DNA from: Comamonas thiooxydans
Lineage (GTDB): Bacteria; Pseudomonadota; Gammaproteobacteria; Burkholderiales; Burkholderiaceae_C
Assembly (NCBI RefSeq): GCF_000964545.1
Contig: NZ_BBVD01000011.1
Span: 62,001 to 126,000, forward strand
Length of the DNA: 64,000 nucleotides
Direction: 5' to 3'
Both the position numbers and the translations under genes were made by a program. Positions 45,528-54,923 of the stretch are shown here, one piece after another (position 1 is the first letter of the stretch; the number at the start of each line of letters is the position of its first letter). The notes under the pieces are model-generated. The model searched no databases and was not told where the DNA came from. It was given only the letters and a program-made list of their open reading frames with translations.

Positions 45528-45668
45528 ATTGAGCGCCCGCTGCGGCGGGCGTGGCAGCAAAGGAACCAAACGGGTTGGTGGCGGTCAAGTAGTCAATAAA
45601 AGCCGCAGGCTTGGAGCGATACTCAGGGTATTGCGGACTTGCGGCCGCCGTCTGCCTGAGAGGACCGA

Positions 45669-46181
45669 ATGAAGAAGTTTTATGTGTTGTCGTTGCTGTG
45701 TCTTGCATCCGGGCTGGTTTCTGCCCAGGATGTGATCTACCGCTGCGGCAATGAGTACACCAACAATGTTTCGCAGGCCAAGGCCAAGGGATGCAAGCCG
45801 GTCGATGGAAGTGGCGTGACGGTGATTCACGGCACCAGGCCCTCGGGTGGCAATGCCGCTGCGGCTTCGGCCAAGCCCAAGCCGGCAAGTAGCTCTGCAT
45901 CGAGCGCGCCGGCCACGGCCCGTAGCGACAGTGCCGCGCAGAAAGCGCGTGACTCCGATGCACGAGCCATCTTGCAAGGCGAGCTGAACAAGGCCCAGGC
46001 CAGACTGTCCGAGCTGAAGGCGGAGTACAACGATGGCAACCCCGTGCGCACGGCGCTGGAGCTGCGCAATCCTCAGGGCTACCCGGAGCGGGTGGCCAAG
46101 CTGAAAGCCGATATCACACGCCAGGAAAGTGATATCGCAGGCATCAGGCGAGAGCTGGACCGGCTGCCTGCGGTCAATTAA
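45669..46181 (+). CDS. Secreted DUF4124-like protein
   Basis: 170 residues with a Sec signal ending in LVSAQD. A short Cys-containing domain (DVIYRCGNEYTNNVSQAKAKGCK) resembles the DUF4124-type beta fold found in Burkholderiales. An Ala/Ser/Lys-rich linker and a C-terminal coiled coil (LNKAQARLSELKAEYND, AKLKADITRQESDIAGIRREL) follow. Its position between glnA and ntrB is, as far as I recall, seen elsewhere in related bacteria; the function is unknown. Confidence 0.78.
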   Translation: MKKFYVLSLLCLASGLVSAQDVIYRCGNEYTNNVSQAKAKGCKPVDGSGVTVIHGTRPSGGNAAAASAKPKPASSSASSAPATARSDSAAQKARDSDARAILQGELNKAQARLSELKAEYNDGNPVRTALELRNPQGYPERVAKLKADITRQESDIAGIRRELDRLPAVN

Positions 46182-46217
46182 TCCGGCCCCTGGGGCTGGT
46201 CATTTTTGGTCTATCGA

Positions 46218-47327
46218 ATGAGTTCCACTGCAGCCCCGCTCCCCGATATCCCCAGGCCTGATCCGGATCAGGCCAATGCTCACGGCTACCAGTCGCTGGA
46301 CTGGCTTTGCACCCTGATTGCCGTGCTTGACGAGTACGGCATGGTGCGCTTCGTCAACGCGGCGCTGGAAAACGCCCTGGGCCAGTCGCGCCGCATCATG
46401 GTGGGCAGTGACTTTGCTACCTGCTTTGCCGAGCCTGCCTTGCTGGACAAGGCGCTCAGCGGCGCCCGTTCCAACGACTTTGCTGCGCTGCGCTTCGAGG
46501 CCAGCCTGCTGCGCCTGGGGCAGGAGCCCTTGCCGATTCATGCGGCGGTTTCGCTGGCCGAGAAGGCCGGCCATGTCATGGTGGAGATGTGGCCGCTGGA
46601 ACAGCAGGCCCGTCAGGATCGCGAGGAGCGCATCCGAGAGCAGGCGCTGGCGAACAAGGAACTGATCCGCAATCTGGCGCACGAGATCAAGAATCCGCTG
46701 GGCGGCATTCGCGGCGCGGCCCAGTTGCTGCAGATGGATCTGGTCACGCCCGAGCTGCTGGAATACACCACGGTCATCATTCACGAGGCCGATCGCCTGC
46801 AGGCGCTGGTGGACAGATTGCTGGCCCCGCATCGCCACCCGCATGAGGTGGGCGACGTCAACATCCACGAGGTCTGCGAGCGCGTGCGTTCGCTGGTGCT
46901 GGTCGAGCACCCCCAGGGGCTCAGGATCACGCGCGACTATGACATCTCCATCCCCGAGTTCAGAGGCGACAGCGCACAGCTGATACAGGCCTTGCTCAAT
47001 ATCGTTCAGAACGCGGCCCAGGCGCTGGGGCGGCGCATTGCAGAGGGCGATGCCGAGATCATTCTGAGGACGCGTGTGGCCAGACAGGTCACTCTGGGGC
47101 GTGAGCGCTACAGATTGGCACTGGAATTGCATGTAATCGACAACGGGTCAGGCGTGCCAGATGCCATCAAGGAGCGGATTTTCTATCCTTTGGTCTCAGG
47201 CAGAGACGGCGGATCCGGCCTGGGGCTGACACTGGCTCAGACCTTTGTGCAGCGTCACCATGGCCTGATCGAATGCGAGAGCCAGCCGGGGAGGACGGAT
47301 TTCCGAATCCTGATACCGCTGCCATAA
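46218..47327 (+). CDS. ntrB: Nitrogen regulation sensor kinase NtrB (GlnL)
   Basis: 369 residues from the ATG at 46218. PAS-like N-terminal domain (LDEYGMVRFVNAALENALG), then the histidine phosphotransfer box NLAHEIKNPLGGIRGAAQLL (H155), and an ATPase domain with NIVQNAAQAL (N box), DNGSGVPD and GSGLGLTLAQ (G boxes). NtrB phosphorylates NtrC when nitrogen is limiting and is controlled by PII. No membrane segment, as expected. Confidence 0.97.
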   Translation: MSSTAAPLPDIPRPDPDQANAHGYQSLDWLCTLIAVLDEYGMVRFVNAALENALGQSRRIMVGSDFATCFAEPALLDKALSGARSNDFAALRFEASLLRLGQEPLPIHAAVSLAEKAGHVMVEMWPLEQQARQDREERIREQALANKELIRNLAHEIKNPLGGIRGAAQLLQMDLVTPELLEYTTVIIHEADRLQALVDRLLAPHRHPHEVGDVNIHEVCERVRSLVLVEHPQGLRITRDYDISIPEFRGDSAQLIQALLNIVQNAAQALGRRIAEGDAEIILRTRVARQVTLGRERYRLALELHVIDNGSGVPDAIKERIFYPLVSGRDGGSGLGLTLAQTFVQRHHGLIECESQPGRTDFRILIPLP

Positions 47328-47373
47328 AGCCTGACATTATCAATATGCAGAAGAAGGGAAGGATGTTGCACGA

Positions 47374-48924
47374 ATGAAGCCAATCTGGATTGTGGACGAC
47401 GACCCTTCCATCCGCTTTGTGCTTGAAAAGGCATTGGGGCGTGAAGGCTGGCCCATTCGCAGCTTTACCCAGCCGCGCGATGTGCTCAAGGCCCTGGCTG
47501 ATGTGGACAACAGCGATCCCGAGCGTCAGGCTCCACAGGTGCTGGTCAGCGATATACGCATGCCTGGCGGCTCGGGCCTTGAGCTGCTGGAGCAGGTCAG
47601 GGCGCAGCAGCCTGGGCTGCCCATGATCATCATGACGGCCTATTCCGATCTGGACAGTGCAGTCTCGGCATTCCAGCGCGGGGCCTTCGAGTATCTGCCC
47701 AAGCCATTTGACGTACCCAAGGCCGTGGAGTTGATCCGGCGCGCCGTCGAGGAAAGCCAGCGCGAGGAGGTGGCCGATGTGCAGGCTCCGGTGCAGGCGG
47801 AAATGCTGGGTCAGGCACCCGCCATGCAGGACGTGTTTCGTGCCATCGGCAGATTGAGCCAGAGTCATGTCACGGTGCTGATCACCGGGGAGTCCGGTGC
47901 CGGCAAGGAGCTGGTGGCACGGGCGCTGCACAAGCATTCTCCGGTTGCCGGCGGACCGTTTGTGGCCATCAATACCGCAGCCATTCCGAAAGATCTGCTG
48001 GAGTCCGAGCTGTTCGGCCACGAGCGCGGCGCCTTTACCGGCGCGCAGACCCAGCGCAGGGGGCGTTTCGAGCAGGCCGAAGGCGGTACGCTGTTTCTCG
48101 ATGAAATCGGCGACATGCCGTTCGAGCTGCAGACGCGTCTGCTGCGGGTGCTCTCCGACGGCCATTTCTACCGGGTTGGCGGACATCAGGCCGTCAAGGC
48201 CCATGTGCGTGTGATTGCGGCGACGCACCAGGATCTGGAGCTGCGCGTCAAGGACGGTGCTTTCCGCGAGGACTTGTTCCATCGTCTGAATGTGATCCGC
48301 CTGCGCCTGCCCGCGCTGCGCGAGCGCAAGGAAGACGTCCCCATGCTGACTCAGCATTTCCTGCAGCAAAGCGCGCGTCAGCTGGGGGTTGAGCCCAAAC
48401 GCATGAGCACGGCCGCCATGAGCCGCCTGCAGGCCTTCAACTTCCCGGGCAATGTGCGCCAGCTGGAAAACATCTGCCACTGGTTGACCGTCATGGCTCC
48501 GGCCCAGCAGATTGCACTCAAGGACTTGCCGCCCGAAGTGCTAGGCAGCTCTGCATCGGTGAGCACAGCAGTCTTTGCCGGCGCATTGAGCAGTGGTGTG
48601 GGCCTTGACCAGTCCAAGGTAAACCTGCCGGAGGCGGCGTCCATGTCCGTGCCTGGCACTGCGGCAGCTCCTTTGACCGAAGCTCCGACATTGACCGAGG
48701 GCTGGCTGGAAGGGTTGGGCAAGCAGGCCGAGGAACTGTTGTCGCAAGGCCACCACGATGTATGGGATCAGCTGTCCCATCAGTTCGAGGCACAGTTGCT
48801 GCGAACGGCTCTGGCAGCCACGCATGGTCGCAGAGTGGAAGCTGCCAGCCGGCTGGGGATTGGCCGCAACACCATAACCCGGAAGCTGCAGGAGCTGGGA
48901 TTGGAAAACGAGAATTTCGACTGA
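47374..48924 (+). CDS. ntrC: Nitrogen regulator NtrC (GlnG), sigma-54 activator
   Basis: 516 residues. Receiver domain with phospho-acceptor D60 (VLVSDIRMPGGSG) and IVDDDPSIRF at the N-terminus. AAA+ domain (about 150-390) with Walker A GESGAGKE, the sigma-54 contact loop GAFTGA and GGTLFLDEIGDM. A long variable linker (about 395-455) leads to a Fis-type HTH (AASRLGIGRNTITRKLQELG). It should bind the two palindromes at 43812-43851 and drive glnA. Confidence 0.97.
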   Translation: MKPIWIVDDDPSIRFVLEKALGREGWPIRSFTQPRDVLKALADVDNSDPERQAPQVLVSDIRMPGGSGLELLEQVRAQQPGLPMIIMTAYSDLDSAVSAFQRGAFEYLPKPFDVPKAVELIRRAVEESQREEVADVQAPVQAEMLGQAPAMQDVFRAIGRLSQSHVTVLITGESGAGKELVARALHKHSPVAGGPFVAINTAAIPKDLLESELFGHERGAFTGAQTQRRGRFEQAEGGTLFLDEIGDMPFELQTRLLRVLSDGHFYRVGGHQAVKAHVRVIAATHQDLELRVKDGAFREDLFHRLNVIRLRLPALRERKEDVPMLTQHFLQQSARQLGVEPKRMSTAAMSRLQAFNFPGNVRQLENICHWLTVMAPAQQIALKDLPPEVLGSSASVSTAVFAGALSSGVGLDQSKVNLPEAASMSVPGTAAAPLTEAPTLTEGWLEGLGKQAEELLSQGHHDVWDQLSHQFEAQLLRTALAATHGRRVEAASRLGIGRNTITRKLQELGLENENFD

Positions 48925-49034
48925 AGCAGTGCAGTGGCCACTCGCTCTCGCGGTGGGTTTTATCCGTCCTACATGGTGCAATCACGGTTGACGACATGAG
49001 GCAGATGGCGCAGGGGTAAAAATCAACAGGCCTT

Positions 49035-49892
49035 TTGTTGATTGGACTGTTTGCGTTGTCTGCCTTGCCTTTATCCATCTCTTTCCCACCTGCACCGGAG
49101 TCTTTTCCGCGGGATGCGAACGCCTTGTCGCCATTGCTGCAGATGCCGGAGGCCGAGGAGGCCTTCTGGCACGAGCGCTATATGTGCGAGCCTTACTTTG
49201 TCCCAGGGCGTAGCTTTGATCAGTATTACCCCGCCTATCTGCTGGGCTGGCAGGCCGGCAGATATCGGGCTCGGCAGACGGCTTCGGGGGGGAGCAGGAG
49301 TTTCGAATCCCTGGAGGCCGAGCTGCGCCGGCATTGGTCGCTGCATTGCGGGGGCAGCCTGTTGGACTGGTCTCAGGTCAGAGCAGCCGTCAAGGCAGCC
49401 TGGCGCCGTGCGATTGTTCCACCCGCGTCCAAGCCTTGCGCGGAGGCCGTACTGGGCCAGATGGCGAAGAACAGTCTTGCTCTGGCGTTGCAGGCAGGAC
49501 TGCGTTTCGCGCAAAGCTCCAGACTGTTTTTGACGACTGCGGACGCCAGCATGGCTGTTGATGCCCTGCGCCGCTTCTCGCAGGATTCACACAAGCTGGT
49601 TTCCGAGCTGGAGGAGCTGCTTGATGGTGTTCCGGCGGCCCCGCTATCCATGGCCTTGGATGAGGGCGGTCTGCTGGAGCGGGTGCGCAAGACCTGGCTT
49701 GACTATCTGGGAGAAACGGTGGCCGAAACCTGGCTGGATGTGCTGCGGCGCTTGCAGACCTGGCTGGAGCGCACCGAGCACACTGTTCAGCTGGATTTGC
49801 CGGTCAAAGTCGCCAAGCTGCTCAAACGCCATGTGATGCTGTTGCGTGGCCAGCTGCAGGCCTTGCAGTGGCTGAGCCATGGCGCCGTCTGA
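49035..49892 (+). CDS. Unrecognised protein with a Burkholderiales-type short domain
   Basis: 285 residues from a TTG at 49035; an ATG at 49143 (giving PEAEEAFWHERY) is possible, and neither has a clear ribosome site. Residues about 38-125 (FWHERYMCEPYFVPGRSFDQYYPAYLLGW begins it; then SFESLEAELRRHWSLH and SLLDWSQVRAAVKAAW) resemble a short domain I remember in many Burkholderiales hypothetical proteins, with GRSFDxYxPAY and LxWxxArxAxRaAW features. The rest is helical, with Leu/Ser/Arg-rich sequence and no known motif. It follows ntrC at 110 nt and ends head-on with exonuclease III. Function unknown. Confidence 0.6.
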   Translation: MLIGLFALSALPLSISFPPAPESFPRDANALSPLLQMPEAEEAFWHERYMCEPYFVPGRSFDQYYPAYLLGWQAGRYRARQTASGGSRSFESLEAELRRHWSLHCGGSLLDWSQVRAAVKAAWRRAIVPPASKPCAEAVLGQMAKNSLALALQAGLRFAQSSRLFLTTADASMAVDALRRFSQDSHKLVSELEELLDGVPAAPLSMALDEGGLLERVRKTWLDYLGETVAETWLDVLRRLQTWLERTEHTVQLDLPVKVAKLLKRHVMLLRGQLQALQWLSHGAV

Positions 49893-49903
49893 TCCGTACC
49901 GCC

Positions 49904-50680
49904 TCAGTCCAGTGTAACGACCACGGGGGCGTGGTCGCTGGGCTGTTTGTTCTTGCGCGGAGCACGGTCCACGCTGCAGGCGCTGACCTTGCTCTTGAGA
50001 GCCTCGCTGACCAGAATATGGTCGATGCGCAGGCCGCGATTCTTCTGAAAGCCCAGCATGCGGTAATCCCACCAGGAGTAGCTTTTCTCCGGTTGCTCGA
50101 ACATGCGGAAGGCATCGCTCAAGCCCAGTTGCAGCAGGCGCTGGAAATGGTCGCGCTCTTCCACCGTGTGGTGGATCGTGTCCTTGAGGCCGACGGGGTC
50201 GTAGGAGTCGCGATCTTCGGGAGCCACGTTGAAGTCCCCCACCAGCACCAGGCGCGGATGCAGGGTCATCTGGTTCTGGATCCAATCGTGCAACGCCTGC
50301 AGCCAGCGCATCTTGTAGGCAAATTTTTCCGAGCCAGGTTCCTGGCCGTTGACGAAGTAGCCGTTGATCAGACGAATTTCGCCGTTCGGCGAGTCTATGG
50401 TCGTGGCAATGATGCGGGCCTGTTCGTCGTCAAGCCCAGGGATGTTGCGCACCACATCGCGCCCCGTGTCGCGCGTGATCCAGGCCACGCCGTTATAGGT
50501 CTTCTGGCCGTGGCTGACTGCCTTGTAGCCGGCTTCCTCGAACGCCATGTGCGGGAACTTGTCGTCGGTGAGCTTGAGCTCCTGCAGTCCCAGCGCATCG
50601 ACGGGGTTGGCGGCAAGCCAGTCCAGCACCTGCGGCAGTCGTACGGACAAGGAGTTCACATTCCAGGTGGCAATTTTCAT
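49904..50680 (-). CDS. xth: Exodeoxyribonuclease III
   Basis: 258 residues from the ATG at 50680 (another ATG two codons upstream). It is the AP-endonuclease/exonuclease of base-excision repair. Motifs are MKIATWNVNSL, LQELKL (metal-binding Glu), INGYFVNGQ, VGDFNVAPED and RIDHILVS, and SDHAPVVVTL at the end. Length matches the E. coli enzyme. Confidence 0.96.
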   Translation of the reverse strand: MKIATWNVNSLSVRLPQVLDWLAANPVDALGLQELKLTDDKFPHMAFEEAGYKAVSHGQKTYNGVAWITRDTGRDVVRNIPGLDDEQARIIATTIDSPNGEIRLINGYFVNGQEPGSEKFAYKMRWLQALHDWIQNQMTLHPRLVLVGDFNVAPEDRDSYDPVGLKDTIHHTVEERDHFQRLLQLGLSDAFRMFEQPEKSYSWWDYRMLGFQKNRGLRIDHILVSEALKSKVSACSVDRAPRKNKQPSDHAPVVVTLD

Positions 50681-50686
50681 TGTCAT

Positions 50687-51076
50687 ATAAGCCCACTTGA
50701 ATTCAATGGGTTGCGTATCTGATTTTTAGGTTTCTAGCTCTAGCTACCCAGCTAGCTACCCAAAAAAGGTGTTCAAAAGATGGTCGTGCTTTCAGCTCCT
50801 TCTATCGTATCAGCCACATAGTTCCCGCTGAGCGAGCGCGTTTTGGAATAAGGTGGCCAAGTTGCAGTCGCAAGCCTATGAGTGATGAACATGCCTTTGA
50901 GCCGTCGCACATGTGGCATCACGTGCATGTGCCGGTGTTACAGCCAGAGTGCGATCAGGCTACGCACACGCTCCAGGGCCTTGACGGCTTGTATCAGCGA
51001 GGTGGTTGAGCCATGTCACAGCAACAAGGCAGGTTCGGCATCTCCGTCAGGCTCGTATTTGGGCGAGTGCCATTGG
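50687..51076 (+). other. 390-base gap without a convincing gene
   Basis: The region has upstream sequence for xth on the minus strand, an 11-bp tandem duplication CTAGCTACCCA (50740-50750 and 50752-50762), and a short 43-codon frame at 50880-51011 with no family likeness. Minus-strand translations also show stop-broken segments. I see no recognisable gene; a decayed gene remnant cannot be excluded. Confidence 0.4.
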
Positions 51077-52171
51077 CTAAAACATATGACGTATACCGAC
51101 GCCGAAGCCTGTCTGGTTGATTCCGGCGACCGGCAGGCTGCCAGCCTGGCCGCTGCTAGCGCTGAATGTGGCATTGCCGCTGTTCTTCATGTGTCCCAGT
51201 GACGCGTAGGCGGCGGTTCGTTTGGAGAAGTGGTAGGTGCCACGCAGCACCATGAACTGGCCTTTGTCGCTATTGGACTTGTACTGGAGCCGGTAGTACT
51301 GGGTGTCGAAAGTCCATGCTCCTGCGGGATACGAAAGGCCGACGAACCACAGGTCGCTGCGGGGGGAGACCTTGTAGCCATCGTTGTCGCGGCGCAGAAA
51401 TCCCGCTCCAATCTTGACTCCGTTGAATTTCACATAGCCGTTGAGCATGGTGCGCTTGTCACTCATGCCGCTTTGGCTGAGACCACCAAATGCACCTGAG
51501 CCTCCTTTGAGCACGTCATGAGCCAGCGCAGTTCCCCAACTGGCGGAGTCGTACTTGAGCAACATCGACCATTCGCGGCAAGCGTTCCTGTCGGTGCCAC
51601 TCTCGCCGGCACAATTTGTGCCGGCGGGGCTAGGGCCAGCATTGACCGTATCGCGCCCAAAGCTGTAAGTCATGCCCACGGTCAGTCCTGAGAATGTGCC
51701 CTTGTAGGAGATGGCGTTGTCGGCGCGTGCATTCGGAAAATAGCTGTCGAAGTTCGCAATGCTGTGCATACCCGGCCCGATGACATCGGCGTCATGCATC
51801 GACCAAAACAGCATCGTGTACTGCCGGCCCAGGCCAACCTGACCCCAGGGGCCGTTCAGGCCAACAAACGACTGTCGCCCAAACCCGCGCCCACCTTGGT
51901 TCAAGACGCCCGAATCAGGTGCGATGCCCATTTCGAGAACGAACTGGGCACTTATTCCGCCACCCAAATCTTCACGGCCACGAAATCCCAGCCGGGATGG
52001 AATGTTGCCCGCATTGCTGGGGATGCGCGTGAGCCCAGAACCAGTGGCGCCCACATGGTTGATGTGCTCGACAGCGGTGTCGAGCAACCCATAGATCGTG
52101 ATGCTTGGTTGGGCATGACAGGCGCCTCCCAACCACAGGAATGCAGCGGCACAGAAAAATTGCTTGTTCAT
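51077..52171 (-). CDS. Gram-negative porin
   Basis: 364 residues from the ATG at 52171, 7 nt after GGAGGAG. Signal peptide ends in ACHAQP; the mature protein begins SITIYGLLDTAVEHINH, as in betaproteobacterial 16-strand porins (OmpC/Omp32 type). Motifs GFRGREDLGGGISAQF and SFVGLNGPWGQVGLGRQY are typical, and it ends in the outer-membrane signature Phe (RHMF). It is the last gene of the receptor-sulfatase-porin unit, 42 nt after the sulfatase stop. Confidence 0.95.
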   Translation of the reverse strand: MNKQFFCAAAFLWLGGACHAQPSITIYGLLDTAVEHINHVGATGSGLTRIPSNAGNIPSRLGFRGREDLGGGISAQFVLEMGIAPDSGVLNQGGRGFGRQSFVGLNGPWGQVGLGRQYTMLFWSMHDADVIGPGMHSIANFDSYFPNARADNAISYKGTFSGLTVGMTYSFGRDTVNAGPSPAGTNCAGESGTDRNACREWSMLLKYDSASWGTALAHDVLKGGSGAFGGLSQSGMSDKRTMLNGYVKFNGVKIGAGFLRRDNDGYKVSPRSDLWFVGLSYPAGAWTFDTQYYRLQYKSNSDKGQFMVLRGTYHFSKRTAAYASLGHMKNSGNATFSASSGQAGSLPVAGINQTGFGVGIRHMF

Positions 52172-52213
52172 CGGGGTCTCCTCCAGCATTGCGGTCCAAC
52201 TTCCGCACGTACC

Positions 52214-53815
52214 TCAGGCGATAGCCGTCGGCAGTGGCGAGCAATCAGCCTGTTCGCTGAGCTCCATCAGCAACTGCATACACAACTGTCCGCGCTCGGC
52301 AGCGCGCTCATGCCACAGGTTGTGTTGCTCGAGCGGATCGGCGTGCAGGTCGTAGAGCTCGCACAGCTCGGGCAAGTTGCTCAAGGTCAGGCGCCATTCT
52401 TCGCTGACGAGGCTGCGAAGGCGGTAGCGGCGCGTTCTTCCGTGCGGCAGCACCACGGGCTCGCTTTCGACAATGACACCAGGGCGCGATGGGACTGTTT
52501 GCGATTGCCCGTCCAGCCAGGGCAGCAGATTGAGTCCCTGGATCCCGTTGTAGGGGGCGAGCCCGCAGCGCGCCAGCACGGTCTTGGCAATGTCGATGGT
52601 TCCGGATGGCAGATCCAGGACTGGAGGAGCGGCCCGGCTGCATGGGTCCTTCCAGATGAAGGGTACGCGCGTGAGCCCACTGAAATGCATGGCGCCCTTG
52701 AGCACGATGCCATGGTCGCCCATCATGTCGCCGTGGTCGCTGGTGAAGATGATGACCGTGTCGTCCTCTATGCCCAACTCCTGAAGAGTCTGGAGTAACT
52801 GCCCGACCTGCTCGTCGATCATGCTGACCATGCCGTAGGTCAGGGCCAGCGTTTCCTGGCATTCACGGCTGGTTACGGCGTAGGCGCCGTAACCCTCGCG
52901 GGAGCCTCCCTCTCTGGTGTAGCGGTGCACGTCGACCAGCAGTTGAGAGTTGCCGGGCTTGCCGAAGCTGGGCGGCAATGGCATGTCCTCAGGCTGGTAC
53001 ATATCCCAGAACCGTCCCGGAGGGGTGAACGGATGGTGCGGATCGGGAAAGGACAGGTTGAGAAAGAACGGCTTGCCGGACGAGCCTTGCACATGTTTTC
53101 TGAGCCAGTTGCAGCCGCGCTCCCCCACCCAGGCCGAGGGGTACAGTGCCTCGGGCATGGCCGTGCGCCATGCCTGCGGCGCGCTGTAGCCTGGTGAAGG
53201 CAGGGCGTTGGCACGGCCGCGCAGACTGTCGGCTGCGGGGTGGCGTTGGGCCAGCCAGCGGGCATAGTCACCGTCGACCTGGTCGCCGTGGAACGTAGCC
53301 AGCTCCACATGTTCGAAGCCGTAGTAAGGGGTGGTCACCGCCATGCGCTTGCCACTGCGCCAATCGGGCGTCCATTCGTTCAAATACCCGTCGCCGTCAC
53401 GCTGGCGCTTTCGTGCGTCCAGTAGCTCGAGCGGCGGCGCGACACCTTGGTCAGCATGGCTCCAGCGACGGCGTGCCGGGCCGTCATAGCCAAAAGACTG
53501 CAGGTGAGACTTGCCTATGAGTGCCGTGGCATAGCCTCCTGCGCGCAGCAGTTCCACAAAGGTAGTGTGATCGCGCGAGAGACTGATGCCGTTGTGCACC
53601 ACGCCATGCAGCGATGGCAGCCGTCCGGTCATCAGCGTGGCGCGATTGGACATGCAGGTGGTGCTGGCCGCATGGAAGTTACTGGCGCGTACGCCGGTGC
53701 GGGCCAGGCGGTCGATGTTTGGCGTCCTCAGCAGCGTGTTGCCCGCGCAGCCCAGGTGGTCGGCACGCTGCTGGTCGGTGACGATCAGCAGCACGTTGGG
53801 AGTCTTGTTCGTCAT
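52214..53815 (-). CDS. Sulfatase family hydrolase
   Basis: 533 residues of the alkaline-phosphatase/sulfatase superfamily. N-terminal NVLLIVTDQQRADHLGC holds the metal Asp. The active-site stretch is TTCMSNRATLMTGR: the formylglycine-site Cys is C54 and the Arg is R58, but the usual Pro (CxPxR) is Ser. FTSDHGDMMGDHG is the second metal site. No signal peptide is seen, so it probably acts in the cytoplasm on an imported ester. It starts 11 nt after the Bug receptor stop. Confidence 0.88.
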   Translation of the reverse strand: MTNKTPNVLLIVTDQQRADHLGCAGNTLLRTPNIDRLARTGVRASNFHAASTTCMSNRATLMTGRLPSLHGVVHNGISLSRDHTTFVELLRAGGYATALIGKSHLQSFGYDGPARRRWSHADQGVAPPLELLDARKRQRDGDGYLNEWTPDWRSGKRMAVTTPYYGFEHVELATFHGDQVDGDYARWLAQRHPAADSLRGRANALPSPGYSAPQAWRTAMPEALYPSAWVGERGCNWLRKHVQGSSGKPFFLNLSFPDPHHPFTPPGRFWDMYQPEDMPLPPSFGKPGNSQLLVDVHRYTREGGSREGYGAYAVTSRECQETLALTYGMVSMIDEQVGQLLQTLQELGIEDDTVIIFTSDHGDMMGDHGIVLKGAMHFSGLTRVPFIWKDPCSRAAPPVLDLPSGTIDIAKTVLARCGLAPYNGIQGLNLLPWLDGQSQTVPSRPGVIVESEPVVLPHGRTRRYRLRSLVSEEWRLTLSNLPELCELYDLHADPLEQHNLWHERAAERGQLCMQLLMELSEQADCSPLPTAIA

Positions 53816-53826
53816 GAGGCCGGCTT

Positions 53827-54816
53827 TCAGTCGGCAGTGATGCCAAGTTCTTTCACAAGCTTGCCGTAGCGCTTGTAGTCGGCGCGGGTCTTTTCGGCGA
53901 AAGCGCTGCGTGGCTGGTTTTCCACGCTCTGGTACAGGTTTCTGAACTGGGCTGCGACCTCGGGCTTGGCCAGAATCTCGCGCAAGGTCTTGTTGATATC
54001 GTCAGCCAGCGCCGGGTCCATGTTGCGGGGGCCATAGACGCCGAAGGAAATGTCGACCTCCACCCCTGTAAAGCCTTGTTCCTGCATGGTTGGCAAGCTG
54101 GGCAGAAAAGAGCTGCGGGCCTTGTCTGCCACGGCCAGCGGTACCAGGCGTCCCGCATCGATCAGGGGCTTGGCAACAGGCATGCCGAGGAAGGTCAGCA
54201 TCACATGGCTGCCCAGCACGTCGTTGATCGCCGGTGTCGTGCCTTTGTAGGGCACATGGCGCAATTGCACGCGAGCTACCTTGTTGAAGAGTTCTCCCAC
54301 GATATGCATGGGAGACCCATTGCCCGAGGTGGCGTAGCCCAGGTCGGGCTGTGTCTTCGCCATCCGGGCCACATCGCCCGCCGTTTTTGCACCGAGTCTG
54401 GGGTTGGCGAGCATCAGCATGGAGGCTGATGAGAGCAGCGCGATCGGAGTGTAGTCCTTGACGACATCGGCATGCTGCCCGCCCGCCGGCAGCACGTGAG
54501 GGACCATGGTGAAGGTATTCGGTGTCACCAGCAGGGTGTGGCCGTCGGCCTCGGCGCGGGCTACGGAGTCGTTGCCCAGGTTGCCCGACGCTCCCGCCCT
54601 GTTCACCACGATGACGGGATTTTTCCAGCGCGCTTGAAGCTGGGGCGCCAACAGGCGCGCTATCTGGTCGGGAGCCCCTCCTGGCGGGAACGAGACGACC
54701 AAGGTGATGGGCCTGTCCGGATGTGTGGGCATGCCGGTTTGCGCGGCCGCGCCCCAAGCTGCCCCGCTGAGGCCGAGGCAAAGGGGAAGTAATAGTTGTC
54801 CAAGCAGGTGGGGCAT
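53827..54816 (-). CDS. Bug-type periplasmic solute-binding receptor (TctC family)
   Basis: 329 residues with a signal peptide ending in AAAQTG. The typical motifs are PITLVVSFPPGGAPDQIARLLAPQL near the mature N-terminus and NRAGASGNLG; QLRHVPYKGTTPAINDVLGSHV follows. Bug receptors bind small, mostly carboxylated, solutes in the periplasm and are very numerous in Comamonadaceae and Bordetella. No TctA/TctB membrane genes are next to it. It is probably the first gene of the unit with the sulfatase and porin. Confidence 0.93.
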   Translation of the reverse strand: MPHLLGQLLLPLCLGLSGAAWGAAAQTGMPTHPDRPITLVVSFPPGGAPDQIARLLAPQLQARWKNPVIVVNRAGASGNLGNDSVARAEADGHTLLVTPNTFTMVPHVLPAGGQHADVVKDYTPIALLSSASMLMLANPRLGAKTAGDVARMAKTQPDLGYATSGNGSPMHIVGELFNKVARVQLRHVPYKGTTPAINDVLGSHVMLTFLGMPVAKPLIDAGRLVPLAVADKARSSFLPSLPTMQEQGFTGVEVDISFGVYGPRNMDPALADDINKTLREILAKPEVAAQFRNLYQSVENQPRSAFAEKTRADYKRYGKLVKELGITAD

Positions 54817-54923
54817 CTGTGTGTCTCCGGCGATTTTGAATGTTTGCCAAACTTTACTTAGCGCCCGCTTGCTGTCACAGTGGGTGAGAGATTGAAATAG
54901 CTTCAAGCAAAATTTGTAAATCC

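Noticed and set aside
45526..45660. A stop-free minus-strand stretch between glnA and the secreted protein gene
   Set aside because: Only about 45 codons with no start, family or ribosome site; likely chance.
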